Assembly (NCBI GenBank): GCA_936450465.1
Contig: OW388291.1
Span: 85,171,099-85,235,098 of the forward strand
Direction of reading: 5' to 3'
DNA length: 64,000 nt
From: Gibbula magus
Taxonomy: Eukaryota; Mollusca; Gastropoda; Trochida; Trochidae
The position numbers and the translations under genes are program-made. Positions within the stretch are counted from its first letter, which is position 1; every line of letters begins with the position of its first letter. The notes under the pieces were generated by a model, which was not told the origin of the DNA, did no database searches, and worked only from the letters and a program-made list of their open reading frames with translations. Below, piece by piece: positions 22,830 to 34,639 of the stretch.

Positions 22830-23345
22830 TCATCCGACATGGGAAGAGATCTTTTGTTTCGCCTTTGCATCATGCACACGACCAGGCCATTCCACATTGA
22901 TGTACTTGTAGTCACAGGACGCCTGAAGGATTACAGAATACCACCCCTTACGATTGAGGTAATTGCCATGAGCTTCAGCTGGTGCTATTATTGAAATGTG
23001 GGTGCCATCTAATGCATCCCTACAGTTTGGAAATCCCCAATGCTGTTCATATCCATTGATTACATTCTGTCGTTCTTCACCAGTTGGGAAAGTAACATAT
23101 CTGTTGAGAAGATTTTCAGATATGGCAGCACATACTTTGTGTATACATATCCATACCATTGCAGTTCTAACCCAAAATAGGTTACCGATAGACTAGTTCG
23201 ATATTTACCAATAGATGCAAGCCAGTGCAGGGCTGTAGCAACCTAATGATGCAGATCGTTTGGTTGTCTGACCGGTGCCACACTCTCAGGAAAACATGGT
23301 CTTAATTCTTCACATAGTGCATAGAATGTTCCCTTTGTCATGCGA
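22830..23345 (-). pseudogene. PIF/Harbinger transposase (HARBI1-like DDE) fragment
   Basis: The minus-strand ORF 22830-23159 contains HWGFPNCRDALDGTHISI, with the first catalytic Asp in DGTHI, then NYLNRKGWYSVILQASCDY and VEWPGRVHDAK, the typical order of DDE_Tnp_4 proteins. Upstream, 23160-23345 gives the N-terminal helix region (TKGTFYALCEELRPC, ATALHWLASIGKYR) with stops and a frameshift. The second Asp and the Glu are missing because the sequence ends at the MITE side. It is an inactive transposon relic. Confidence 0.85.
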
Positions 23346-23375
23346 AAGTTTTCTTTCTATTGTTCATCATTAAAG

Positions 23376-23600
23376 GGGGTGGGATAGCGCAGTGGTTAGC
23401 GCGTTTGGCTTTGGATCAAATGGTCCGGTGTTCGAATCCCGCCAGGGGCACAGCAACTTTGTCTGCAGTAGAGAGCTGTTATACACGCAGTAAGGTTTGG
23501 GTTCAATGCTACACTGAATTTCAGCATAGTACCACCTATGGTTCGGTAGTTCCAGCCGATGCTCGCAGGTTTCACCGCAATGTATAGCGATGTGGCGTTG
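23376..23600 (+). mobile_element. tRNA-derived SINE
   Basis: The head resembles a tRNA with both internal promoter boxes: TAGCGCAGTGGTTAGCGCG (A box) and GGTGTTCGAATCCCGCC (B box). The anticodon loop CTTTGGA would read as tRNA-Gln(TTG), but acceptor pairing is poor, so it is not a working tRNA. A non-tRNA body of about 150 bp follows. The ORF at 23360-23587 is a chance reading. Confidence 0.65.
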
Positions 23601-24469
23601 CGGGCTTTCTCCCTGCCATAATACTAGCAGCCGCGATATAAGTGAAATACTCTTGAAAGCAGCGTATTCATAAAAAATGACAATCTCTTCTTTGCTTCTG
23701 GATAAGCAGTTTTATCATTGTGAGTTCTTACCAAATGACGCTTCAAGTGTATTAGGGTCCTAAACATTCCTTTTGAACGTAAAGTAAATATACTTTTACT
23801 CCCAGGAGTAAAAATACTCATGAGAGTAAAGTGTGCATGTAAAAAGGGCTTTGGGCCGAATCTAAACTTCGATTTTTAACATGGGAAAATTTTTCAAAAT
23901 GCAGCTAGAGACTTGTAACCTTTGTTTTTTTAAAAAGATGCCCATTGACAATAGGAGCAGAAATCTAAATCATAACGAATGCCTAGGTCACGCGGTTTCG
24001 TCTCCATATCGTTTTTTCGTACTTTTGAACATTTCCCGACCCTATTCACCTTTGACAATATTCTCCTCTGAAGATACCAGCATTAGAAAGCTCATATTTT
24101 CACATAATGTAGCTGAAGCATTGTATTATATAATTTGTACATTGAATCCGCTAATTCGCAATACATTTTGCACTCATAATCTGGTGATTTTTCAAAAATG
24201 CAAACTTCCAAGAGAGATAACTAAAAAATCTACCCTTCGAATTTGATTGATTTTTTCAGGAGAGTAAGATGGGAGTAAGGTCTTTATGATCCAACTTACT
24301 GTGAACACAGGTTTTTTAAGTTAGAGTTGTTAATTTACAAATGACTTGTTATCCCCGTATATAATTAAAATGTATCAGAAAGTATTCGGAGTTTATTTAT
24401 TGGAAGTGAATGGTTAATTCGAGTAGACCAAGTAGATTAATTATAACTTAATTTGCCGAAGGTAGTATT
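23601..24469. other. No gene recognised
   Basis: Includes a 121-codon ORF (23881-24246) without any family resemblance. A small AGTAAA/TACTCC palindromic cluster lies at 23777-23832. Nothing else is supported. Confidence 0.4.
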
Positions 24470-24985
24470 TTTTTGTCTCTCGTCGTGAGTAAATTAGATT
24501 ACTACAACTGTTTGCTGACCAATGTATCAAATACTAAGAAAGCCAAGCTGCAGAGAGTGCAAAATGTTGCTACCCGCAATGTGACTCCTCCAGAAAATGT
24601 GACCATATTCCTCCTATTCTGTTCTCACTCCATTGGTCTCCAGTTGAGTTCAGAAAAGAAATCAAACTTTTATGCCTGGTCTTTCGCTGCCACACTGGGA
24701 ATGCACCCTATGTACCTATCCAGCCTGCTAACACTCCTCGCTCACTACCTTCACTGGATATGTGGCAAGTCAGTGCAATACGAAAACATTTCCTTTGCCT
24801 ACGATGCATATTCAGCTTGGAACAATCCCCTTCACAGTTCTTTAAGGCCCACCTGATCAATACTCATCTGTATCATTTGTAAACTGACGTTCGTTCATTA
24901 TGCAATCCTAATCTGGCTACTTTGAGCATCCTGTGGCATGGGAAAATGCGCGATACAAGTACTCTATTATTATACAGATAACTCT
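24470..24985 (+). pseudogene. CR1-like LINE 3-prime fragment
   Basis: The C-terminal region of reverse transcriptase: VVSKLDYYNCLLTNVSN, KAKLQRVQNVATRNVT, then in another frame LHWSPVEFRKEIKLLCLVF and TGNAPYVP, with DAYSAWNNPLHSSLR as the tail equivalent of WNSLP. A 3-prime UTR with GGGAAAATGCGCGATACAAG and a short ATTATTAT tail ends near 24985. At least two frameshifts are present and the copy is 5-prime truncated. It is the same broad family as the LINE at 17596. Confidence 0.8.
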
Positions 24986-26471
24986 TTAAATGGTCACCTA
25001 TCTATGGCTGGATCCGATGATTTGAGTACCTCATCCAATCAATGGTTCACCCTGTGATAGAGTAATTGTATCAGAACAAATGACATTGAAAATATGTTTT
25101 ATATAAGTATTTAGTATTTAAAAGCTTAATCCTTTTCAAGAAATAACTCTGAAGGATCTCCAAGGCAGCAAACAAAGTGCATCATTTCTTCAACACAAAC
25201 TTTTATGTTTTCAGTAAGTTGACGGAGGGGTTTTGTCGATGTAAAATATCGATGTAATAAGTATATGTTTCTATACTTTTCTCATATTTAGACGATCTTA
25301 TTCCTCCAATCACGATGTCAGTACCCGGTCGGTGTCCTGAACAGTTTGTTCCTGTTTGACGTTCTAACTATGGTTTCTAATTCAATGCAATTGTTTTTCT
25401 TAATTAACGCAACTCCATCAATGATAATCTGCAGTGTGTAAAACTAATCCTAATTCTTGAATAATCACCGGGTCTTAGCTCCTGCTGAAATTAATAATCG
25501 CCTGACTTGACAACGCACTGTACGTATATTGCCTGTCGGCGACATGACAGACACAAAATACAAAATAAACAATCACAAATTTAAATCTTAGCATAGACGA
25601 GATTCAAAAGTGAAATTCTCAAAAAAGAATATAAACAACTTGTTAGAAATGCGTCTCGTTCTCAATATTGGAAACCTAATGCCATGTGAAGAAAACCGCA
25701 CTGGTCTCTAATTATATCTGTATGGTATGTAATTAAGTGCATAGATATTCGTTGAACAGAATGTCCTCTTTCAATACACATCCCATCTCTTGAGCAGCTT
25801 GGTAGCTTTATATAACCTGTTAGTGAAGCTGAAGCCGTGTCGAATATTGAGTGGAGAGAAATATTGAGATATTGAATGAGTTGAGTTAGTTTTATTTTAT
25901 CGAGGTGTATCAACTGCTGCAGAAACTTACTATTTTGATGGTAGTCAACTCAGTATAACGACGATATGACCGCACAATGCAACGCGATTTATGCCCGTCA
26001 ATTAGTCAAACGTATTTTTATACAAATATTTACAACAGACAAAACTTTGAGTTGATAATGTTTGATAGCTCATGACGCTGCTTAATTTTCATTGGCAACT
26101 AGTAATTATGATACATTCGGCGATTGGGGACAACTATGTAAGTTGAATGACATTACTTGAACTGAAATCATCACATATGGTATTGTGACAAGTATTAAAG
26201 CCAAATAAAATAGCACTAGTTGTGTAAAATGGTCAACATTGACAATGAGCGTAAATTTTTCACAATTTGATTCATTGAAAGTTGTACATGGTCATTTTGA
26301 GCGATAATACGATATTAATGATCTCTTATTTAAAAACTTTTACATTGTTTCAATTAATTCTTTAAAAAGAAAAATCGACATATTTCATTGTATAGTCGAT
26401 GAATATCCTTTGTTAATGTAGTCACAGGCTACAACATACCCTCCTGGGACACAGAGGCTTAACAGCGACTG
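24986..26471. other. No gene recognised
   Basis: AT-rich sequence without a convincing frame. The 83-codon minus ORF at 25662-25913 has no family resemblance. No repeats were recognised. Confidence 0.4.
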
Positions 26472-26750
26472 TTGTAATTGGATTGTCCCTTGAGTAGTTC
26501 AGTTGTAATTGGATTGTCCCTTGAGTAGTTCAGTTGTAATTGGATTGTCCCTTGAGTAGTTCAGTTGTAATTGGATTGTCCCTTGAGTAGTTCAGTTGTA
26601 ATTGGATTGTCCCTTGAGTAGTTCAGTTGTAATTGGATTGTCCCTTGAGTAGTTCAGTTGTAATTGGATTGTCCCTTGAGTAGTTCAGTTGTAATTGGAT
26701 TGTCCCTTGAGTAGTTCAGTTGTAATTGGATTGTCCCTTGAGTAGTTCAG
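26472..26750 (+). repeat. 31-bp minisatellite, nine identical units
   Basis: The unit begins TTGTAATTGGATTGTCCC and ends GAGTAGTTCAG. The span is 279 bp, exactly nine times 31, and every unit appears identical by eye. Perfect identity suggests recent expansion or strong homogenisation. Confidence 0.95.
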
Positions 26751-26905
26751 TGAGGCGCGTAATAAGGTGGAGACCACGAAACTAAACATACATTTCCTGT
26801 TGTTCCAGTTGAGTTATTTTCAAAATATGCCAAAGTAAATACATGATGTATGCAGTTTCCTTATATCTTAAGAATGTGTGAACATCTCGCAAAAAGTAAA
26901 AACTC

Positions 26906-26940
26906 GAAATTTCTAGAAAATTTCTTGAACATTTCTAGAT
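26906..26940 (+). promoter_or_regulatory. Candidate heat-shock element array
   Basis: Alternating pentamers GAA-at-TTC-ta-GAA-aat-TTC-tt-GAA-cat-TTC-ta-GA. The first three fit the HSF consensus nGAAnnTTCnnGAAn exactly; two later spacings are 3 instead of 2. No convincing transcription unit lies next to it, so chance or a relic promoter is possible. Confidence 0.3.
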
Positions 26941-28685
26941 ACGCATTAGAAACTTTCTAGATCAAGGGTATGTTTATTGAGTGGACAACTGTATTTCAAG
27001 TGGGCGTAACTCAAAATAATGGATCCACAATTATGACTATTAGATAACTTTATAGCGACACATGGTTTCGGTGCCGCATTGATTTTCTGTTTCAATATGA
27101 ATGCCGCGGGTCCAGGTCGTGCACAAATCCGTGGATATTAAAATTATGACGGAGAACATCGCCAAGAGTTACAAACCAGTTTATTGACTGTGAAAATAGT
27201 CACAACATTAGGAAATGTTTGATACATTCGACATGGTCGAATGGTGACATGAAATTGTCACACATCACAGGCATAGAATGTACGTGATTTGGCATGTAGC
27301 CAAATACGGGAAGCACATACAACTCCCTACATATTGACAGCGGAGATGCAGCCTTTTGATGGAATAAAGGGAAGCAAAATGGAGACTGCATTTAGATAAG
27401 TTTTGGGATGAACGCTTCTACTACTTTTCAAACAATTTGTTGTTCAATTTGAATGTCTCAAACGAAAGACATTGCAGTACTTAGATCGTTGTTTGAACAT
27501 GGAATACTCCGGGTCAACTGAATGTCAAGGTCATCAATGGCTAAATGACGAACTTGCATGGCAATGATTTGAGACAAAATGCCGTAGTACAGCCGCATAA
27601 ATGATATGTAGGTGTTGTAATATTTGTTTATGTCTGTAGTTTCACTCTGCGGTTTAAATCTGCCGATACATATGTGCTGTCAACATTGCTGGAATTAATA
27701 ACTGATTTTAAAAGGTGAGTTTTCGCTGATTTTCGTGAGCGTGGTAATTGGCTTGAAATTGTGGAGGTAACGATATACGGACTGTTTTGTCGCATAGCTT
27801 TTGAAATAATGATCCGACTGTGACCATTTATAGCTCATTTTGTAGGGAAAGCATTTAGCATTTAAAGGTGCCATCAAAATAGTTTTGATGCGAACTATGA
27901 GTTTGAATGAGCAAGAGGGGGTAATATCAGGTCATATTTTGGGTGTTTGACAATGCCGTTTTAGTCCTTAAAGCTGGGGGATAACAAACGAACTCAGAAA
28001 TAAAAATAGGGGGTCAACGGAGGTTTTTCATCACTTTAACGTCATTTTTAGCTCATCAGACCCGGTGTGTGTTATGTTAACTGCACTATGTTGGATGAGT
28101 TGCTCACCTCATTCCATCCTGTTTGTGTTTTCCTGCTTGCACCAACAAAAAAGCACATCCTCACTTTGTTCATCCCTCAGTTCATTACAAAACGAGGTGA
28201 AAAGTGAAGAATTGCTCAGTGTTACTGCGACAGATGAAGAAGAAGAAGAAAACAACGACAAAATGCCTGATGGAGACAAAATAAAGGAGTCATATTTTGG
28301 AAGGGAATGTTGTTCCATTAAAGTAGAGAACGCACTCCATGTCACAGATGAAGAAATGAGTACATGTCAGTAAAAAGCCTTGATGCAATCCAAAATTTAA
28401 TCAGATCAGCACCATTGTGAGCAGGGTTGATGATTGGCAACTTGAACAAACATCGACATCGTAAAAGTGGTCATCCCAGCACTATCTGCCATGACACGAA
28501 CGTCTTTGCGGAAAACTGGATCTGCATCGTGAAACTCGGATTCAACCTGGTGCTGTCATGAGTAAGATGTATGTCAGAAAACGTGGCTGAGATGTCTGCA
28601 TGCAAGGGCAGCAAGATCAAACAACAAAAGCTTGAATCAAGGTTTTGGAGGAGGAAGCTTGGTCCAAGAAGGCCGAAGCTAATTA
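26941..28685. other. No convincing gene
   Basis: No intact gene recognised. The plus ORF at 28065-28373 (102 codons) has an acidic stretch (ATDEEEEENNDK) and the following 300 bp look weakly coding, but no family is recognisable and the antisense frame is also open. 'TTAGCTCATCAGACC' at 28048 resembles the end palindrome of the 145-bp family. Confidence 0.35.
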
Positions 28686-28899
28686 AACAAGAGAATTAGT
28701 GAGCAAAGCTCACTCATGATACCCCCGCTTTTACATTAACATTGGTCAAAGAGAAATGTTTGAAAATAGCAAAAGGGTATCAATGTTTAAACTTTTGTAT
28801 GAAAAGACCATTACATATATTATTAAAGCAGAGTAAGTATTACACCTCTAAGCATGTTTTAGAAGTAAAAGTAAAAGTGGTTTCGTAACATTTGAACAA

Positions 28900-29512
28900 C
28901 TAGAAGAGCGTTTGCGGGACACCGCAAAAGCAGAGCAGCTCCGAAACTTTGGGTCTCGCCTTTCCCTGTTCCGCCTTCTCCTCAGCATAAATAAAATGGG
29001 ATTTTTTTTGGACCAAAATTTGTTCATTATTCAAGTTATTCTAAGAAGTTAAATCATCACTGGGGTCACTTTTCACAAGTTTGTTCTTAAAACCTATTTC
29101 TGATTTCAAAATTGGATCAAAGGATTAACATGGCCTGAACCAATATCTCATGACCTTGACCTTCAAGGTCACACCATCACTGATTACTTTTCATTGTGTA
29201 TAACAATCATGCAATGACGAACATGAGGCATATTCACAATAGCATGCTTAAGTTGTGACCTTGCTGTGACCTTGACCTTTGACTGATTTTAGCGAAAACT
29301 TTTTCAAATCTTGGTCTATCTCCATAGTTGATATATACCAAATAAGAGCCTGACAGCACAAAAACGTTTGAAGTTATCATGTTTACAAGGATTATTGTAG
29401 TAATTAAAGCACTCATGACCTTGACCTTTGACCTTGAATGTGAACATGTCAAAATCATTTACCAGATTTATAAGAAAGAAGCTATGTATATGAGGTGTTA
29501 ATACCTTCTTGG
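28900..29512 (-). mobile_element. HINE-like GGTCA element, copy 2, truncated
   Basis: Reverse orientation: CTAG (28900-28903), then the hairpin TTTGCGG/CCGCAAA, AGCAGCTCCG, and about 600 bp of the GGTCA-rich body. The opposite (5-prime) end with AGCAGCTCCGAC is missing, so this copy is 5-prime truncated. The flanks match the 171-bp unit of the host element (TTGAACAA and CAAGTAGTATTTG). Confidence 0.7.
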
Positions 29513-29515
29513 AAA

Positions 29516-29944
29516 CAAGTAGTATTTGAGTTATGAGCGGAACCAAAAGTGTGACCATAGACGCGCACACAAAGACGCTTAAAAGTGGAAAATCTGAAAA
29601 AATAATCATGGAATCTGAGGGAAACATAGAAAAGGCACATCTAGGGACCATAAAGTGTACATGTATAAAGTTTCATAACAATTGAACAAGTAGTATTTGA
29701 GTTATGAGCGGAACCAAAAGTGTAAGTATAGACGCGCACACAAAGACGCTTAAAAGTGGAAAATCTGAAAAAATAATCATGGAATCTGAGGGAAACATAG
29801 AAAAGGCACATCTAGGGACCATAAAGTGTACATGTATAAAGTTTCATAACAATTGAACAAGTAGTATTTGAGTTTTGAGCGGAACCAAAAGTGTGACCAT
29901 ATACGCGCACACAAAGACGCTTAAAAGTGGAAAATCTGAAAAAA
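29516..29944 (+). repeat. 171-bp units of the composite element
   Basis: Two and a half nearly identical units (GTAGTATTTGAGTTATGAGC, GGACCATAAAGTGTACATG). The third is interrupted after CTGAAAAAA by copy 3 of the GGTCA element and continues at 33538. Confidence 0.85.
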
Positions 29945-32900
29945 CTAGAAGAGCGTTTGCGGGACACCGCAAAAGCAGAGCAGCTCCGAAACTTTGGGTC
30001 TCGCCTTTCCCTGTTCCGCCTTCTCCTCAGCATAAATAAAATTGGATTTTTTTTGGACAAAATGTTTTTCATTATTCAAGTTATTCTAACAAGTTGAATC
30101 ATCACTGGGGTCACTTTTCACAACTTTGTTCTTAAAAACTATTTCTGATTTCAAAATTAGATCAAAAGATTAACATGGCCTTAACCAATATCTCATGACC
30201 TTGAACTTGACGTTCAAGGTCACACCATCAATGATTACTTTTCATTGTGTAAAACAATCATGCAATGACTCAATAGTGCTCATTGTTAACATAAGGCATA
30301 TTCACAATAACACGCTTAAGTTGTGACCTTGCTGTGACCTTGACCTTTGACAGATTTTAGCAAAAACGTTTTCAAATCTTGGTCTTTCTCCATAGTTGAT
30401 ATATACCAAGTTAGGGGCTGATAGCACAGAAGTTGTTGAAGTTATCGTGTTTACAAGGATTTTTGTAGTGATTTCAGAACTCATGACCTTGACCTTTGAC
30501 CTTGAATGTGAGCATATCAAAATATTTCCCCAGGTGTACAAGAAAGAAGCTATATATATATGAGGTGTTGATACCTTCATGGATAAAGTTATTAAGTGAT
30601 TTCAGAACTGGTGACCTTGACCTTTAAAATTCAAGGTCACTCAATCAGTGATCACTTTTCATTGTGTATAACAATCATTTAATGATTCAAAGTGTTAATA
30701 GTTGAAATAAGACATTTTCGCAAAAGCATACTTAAGTCGTGCCCTCGCCGTGACCTTGACCTTTGACGGATGTTAGCGAAAACCTTTTCAAATCTTGGCC
30801 TTTCTCCATAGTTGATGTACACCAAATAAGAGCCCGATACTATAAATATTTTTCAAGTTATCGTGTTTACAAGGATTTTTTTTAGCGATTTCAGAACTCG
30901 TGACCTTGACCTTTGACCTTGAATGTGAACATGTCAAAATCATCCACCAGGTTTATAAGAGAGAAGCTATGTATATGAGGTGTTAAAACCTTCTTGGGAA
31001 AAGGTTATTTAGAGATTTCAGAACTGGTGACCTTGACCATATTTCGTGACCTTGACCTTTTAAATTCAAGGTCACACAATCAGTGATCACTTTTCATTGT
31101 GTATAACAATCATTTAATGATTTAAAGTGTTAATAGTTGAAATAAGACATTTTCGCAAAAGCATGCTTAAGTCGTGCCCTCGCTGTGACCTTGACCTTTG
31201 ACGGATGTTAGCGAAAACCTTTTCAAATCTTGGCCTTTCTCCATAGTTAATGTACACCAAAAAAGAGCCTGATAGTACAAATATTTTTCAAGTTATCGTG
31301 TTTACAAGGATTTTTTTTAGCGATTTCAGAACTCGTGACCTTGACCTTTGACAGATTTTAGCAAAAACGTTTTCAAATCTTGGTCTTTCTCCATAGTTGA
31401 TATATACCAAGTTAGGGGCTGATAGCACAGAAGTTGTTGAAGTTATCGTGTTTACAAGGATTTTTGTGGTGATTTCAGAACTCATGACCTTGACCTTTGA
31501 CCTTGAATGTGAGCATATCAAAATGTTTCCCCAGGTGTACAAGAAAGAAGCTATATATATGAGGTGTTGATACCTTCATGGATAAAGTTATTAAGTGATT
31601 TCAGAACTGGTGACCTTGACCTTTAAAATTCAAGGTCACTCAATCAGTGATCACTTTTCATTGTGTATAACAATCATTTAATGATTCAAAGTGTTAATAG
31701 TTGAAATAAGACATTTTCGCAAAAGCATACTTAAGTCGTGCCCTCGCCGTGACCTTGACCTTTGACGGATGTTAGCGAAAACCTTTTCAAATCTTGGCCT
31801 TTCTCCATAGTTGATGTACACCAAATAAGAGCCTGATACTACAAATATTTTTCAAGTTATCGTGTTTACAAGGATTTTTTTAGCGATTTCAGAACTCGTG
31901 ACCTTGACCTTTGACCTTGAATGTGAACATGTCAAAATCATCCACCAGGTTTATAAGAGAGAAGCTATGTATATGAGGTGTTAAAACCTTCTTGGGAAAA
32001 GGTTATTTAGAGATTTCAGAACTGGTGACCTTGACCATATTTCGTGACCTTGACCTTTTAAATTCAAGGTCACACAATCAGTGATCACTTTTCATTGTGT
32101 ATAACAATCATTTAATGATTTAAAGTGTTAATAGTTGAAATAAGACATTTTCGCAAAAGCATGCTTAAGTCATGCCCTCGCTGTGACCTTGACCTTTGAC
32201 GGATGTTAGCGAAAACCTTTTCAAATCTTGGCCTTTCTCCATAGTTAATGAACACCAAAAAAGAGCCTGATAGTACAAATATTTTTCAAGTTATCGTGTT
32301 TACAAGGATTTTTTTTAGCGATTTCAGAACTCGTGACCTTGACCTTTGACAGATTTTAGCAAAAACGTTTTCAAATCTTGGTCTTTCTCCATAGTTGATA
32401 TATACCAAGTTAGGGGCTGATAGCACAGAAGTTGTTGAAGTTATCGTGTTTACAAGGATTTTTGTGGTGATTTCAGAACTCATGACCTTGACCTTTGACC
32501 TTGAATGTGAGCATATCAAAATGTTTCCCCAGGTGTACAAGAAAGAAGCTATATATATGAGGTGTTGATACCTTCATGGATAAAGTTATTAAGTGATTTC
32601 AGAACTGGTGACCTTGACCCTATCTCGTGACCTTGACCTTTAAAATTCAAGGTCACTCAATCAGTGATCACTTTTCATTGTGTATAACAATCATTTAATG
32701 ATTCAAAGTGTTAATAGTTGAAATAAGACATTTTCGCAAAAGCATACTTAAGTCGTGCCCTCGCTGTGACCTTGACCTTTGACGGATGTTAGCGAAAACC
32801 TTTTCAAATCTTGGCCTTTCTCCATAGTTGATGTACACCAAATAAGAGCCTGATACTACAAATATTTTTCAAGTTATCGTGTTTACAAGGATTTTTTTTA

Positions 32901-33537
32901 GCGATTTCAGAACTCGTGACCTTGACCTTTGACCTTGAATGTGAACATGTCAAAATCATCCATCAGGTTTATAAGAGAGAAGCTATGTATATGAGGTGTT
33001 AAAACCTTCTTGGGAAAAGGTTATTTAGAGATTTCAGAACTGGCGACCTTGACCATATTTTGTGACCTTGACCTTTTAAATTCAAGGTCACACAATCAGT
33101 GATCACTTTTCATTGTGTATAACAATCATTTAATGATTTAAAGTGTTAATAGTTGAAATAAGACATTTTCGCAAAAGCATGCTTAAGCCGTGACCTTGAC
33201 CTTTGACGGATGTTAGCGAAAACCTTTTCAAATCTTGGCCTTTCTCCATAGTTAATGTACACCAAAAAAGAGCCTGATAGTACAAATATTTTTCAAGTTA
33301 TCGTGTTTACAAGGATTTTTTTAGCGATTTCAGAACTCGTGACCTTGACCTTTGACCTTGAATATGAACATGTCAAAAAAATTCCCCAGGGGCATAAGTA
33401 AGAATTTATGTATATGAGTTCTCAAAACCTTCTAGGAAAAAAGTTATAGCAAATACAAAACGCGCGTGCGGCGGCGGCGGCGGCGGCGGAAACTGCGCAA
33501 AAACTGATAGCAGCTCCGACTTAGTCGGAGCTGCTAA
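29945..33537 (-). mobile_element. HINE-like GGTCA element, copy 3, internally amplified
   Basis: Reverse orientation, full ends: CTAG and hairpin at 29945-29972, and at the other end a (CGG)n run (33468-33490) and a perfect 27-bp palindrome of AGCAGCTCCGAC (33509-33535). The body holds about 25 TGACCTTGACC motifs by eye. A segment of 998 bp is tandemly repeated with near identity (ACTGGTGACC at 31023 and 32021; next copy 33039). The ORFs at 30302-30580, 31288-31542 and 32286-32540 read the same repeat and are not genes. Confidence 0.75.
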
Positions 33538-33730
33538 TAATCATGGAATCTGAGGGAAACATCTAGGGACCATAAAGTGTACATGTATAAAGTTTCATAA
33601 CAATTGAACAAGTAGTATTTGAGTTATGAGCGGAACCAAAAGTGTTCCGGACGGACGGACGGACGGACGCAAGGACGGACGCGCTGAGCTCTATATACCC
33701 CCGACTACTTCGTAGCGGGGGTATAAAAAG

Positions 33731-34245
33731 AATCAAAGTATTTCAATGACAACAATGAAATACCCCAACGAAAGAAAAGCAAAAACGTTCCAAAAAAAGA
33801 AAAAGCAAATGGTCTCAATGTATTACACTGGGGAGGCAGTATCGAATTGAAAGGGAAAACCACCAAGCTCTTCAACACAAGCCCAGTTGACATCATTCTG
33901 TACATGATCTACAGGTAGGCACAAGAGAAAACAGACTTGCAGTCGTGGATTTCAACCGACAAAACTGACATTCCTGTTTGTGGGATCCTTCTTGATATCT
34001 TTGACAAGTTAAACAATTTGCTATGGGCGAAAGGTAGAACCATTTGGCCCCCCGGGAGTGTTACAGCTTCTCCACAACGAACAACTGTGGAATGTGTTTG
34101 GCAGTGAGGCAGAGAGATTTGTTCTACCCTTCGGGAAGTGCAGAAGAGCATTAACAGATCGTCCTGCTCCAGCAATATGCCCACGACCAGAGAGGATCAC
34201 CTTGAGCAGAAGTGAGCGTAAATACTATTTAAAAACGCATCATTA
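33731..34245 (+). pseudogene. Unrecognised coding relic
   Basis: One frame stays open from about 33731 and gives NEIPQRKKSKNVPKK, GLNVLHWGGSIELKGKTTK and LFNTSPVDIILYMIYR before a stop at 33911. It then continues with DLQSWISTDKTDIPVCGILL and FDKLNNLLWAKGRTIWPPG. Two further stops follow. The NTSPVD segment resembles an element-borne protein of unknown role that I cannot name. It reads like a decayed transposon gene; no function is assigned. Confidence 0.35.
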
Positions 34246-34639
34246 ACACTTTAAATTCACCATGTTTGTTTGGTCTTTATGGTTCTATTATATGATTTTA
34301 GCCTACAATATCTCTCTTAATATGTGATAAATTTGCGTTACCATTTATGATTCATTACACTCTGTTATTGCTTTTTCCTAGATTGACCTCGATATATATG
34401 GTTGTAAGTCATGCAATTTTATGCTAACTCATGTACAGAAGTAATGTACTAACGACAATTGGTTTGTCATGAACATTTTCTTAAAAATACAATGGTTAAT
34501 TTAGATGCAGCTCGAAATTACTAATGTCATGTCTGCCTAGCAGATAGAAATCTAAATATCTAAAATGTGATTTTGGAATCAAAAATCTATTTTTCCTTTT
34601 TTTGTTTTGTAGGTATAAAACAGCAATAGATACACATAT

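Larger units (their letters stand above)
28686..33727 (+). mobile_element. Composite palindrome-ended element with nested HINE copies
   Basis: Starts AAGAGAATTAGTGAGC with a small hairpin (GTGAGC/GCTCAC) and ATACCCCCGC. It contains 171-bp units (CAAGTAGTATTTGAG at 29516, 29687, 29858 and again near 33609). It ends with a GGAC array (33648-33682) and the palindrome TATACCCCCGACTAC/GTAGCGGGGGTATA (33694-33725). Two GGTCA-type elements (28900-29512 and 29945-33537) are nested in it. Without them the host element would be only about 800 bp. Confidence 0.75.

Noticed and set aside
23376..23452. tRNA-Gln gene
   Set aside because: The loop could read TTG, but the acceptor stem does not pair and a SINE body follows.
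26472..26750. CRISPR-like 31-bp direct repeats
   Set aside because: Units are head to tail with no spacers; a minisatellite.
28065..28373. 102-codon ORF with an acidic stretch
   Set aside because: No family resemblance, both strands open, and the start region lies next to a fragment of a repeat end; kept only as a remark.
30302..32540. Three near-identical minus-strand ORFs of 84-92 codons
   Set aside because: They read through the GGTCA-rich repeat; their similarity follows from the 998-bp DNA duplication and they occur in other copies in other frames with stops.
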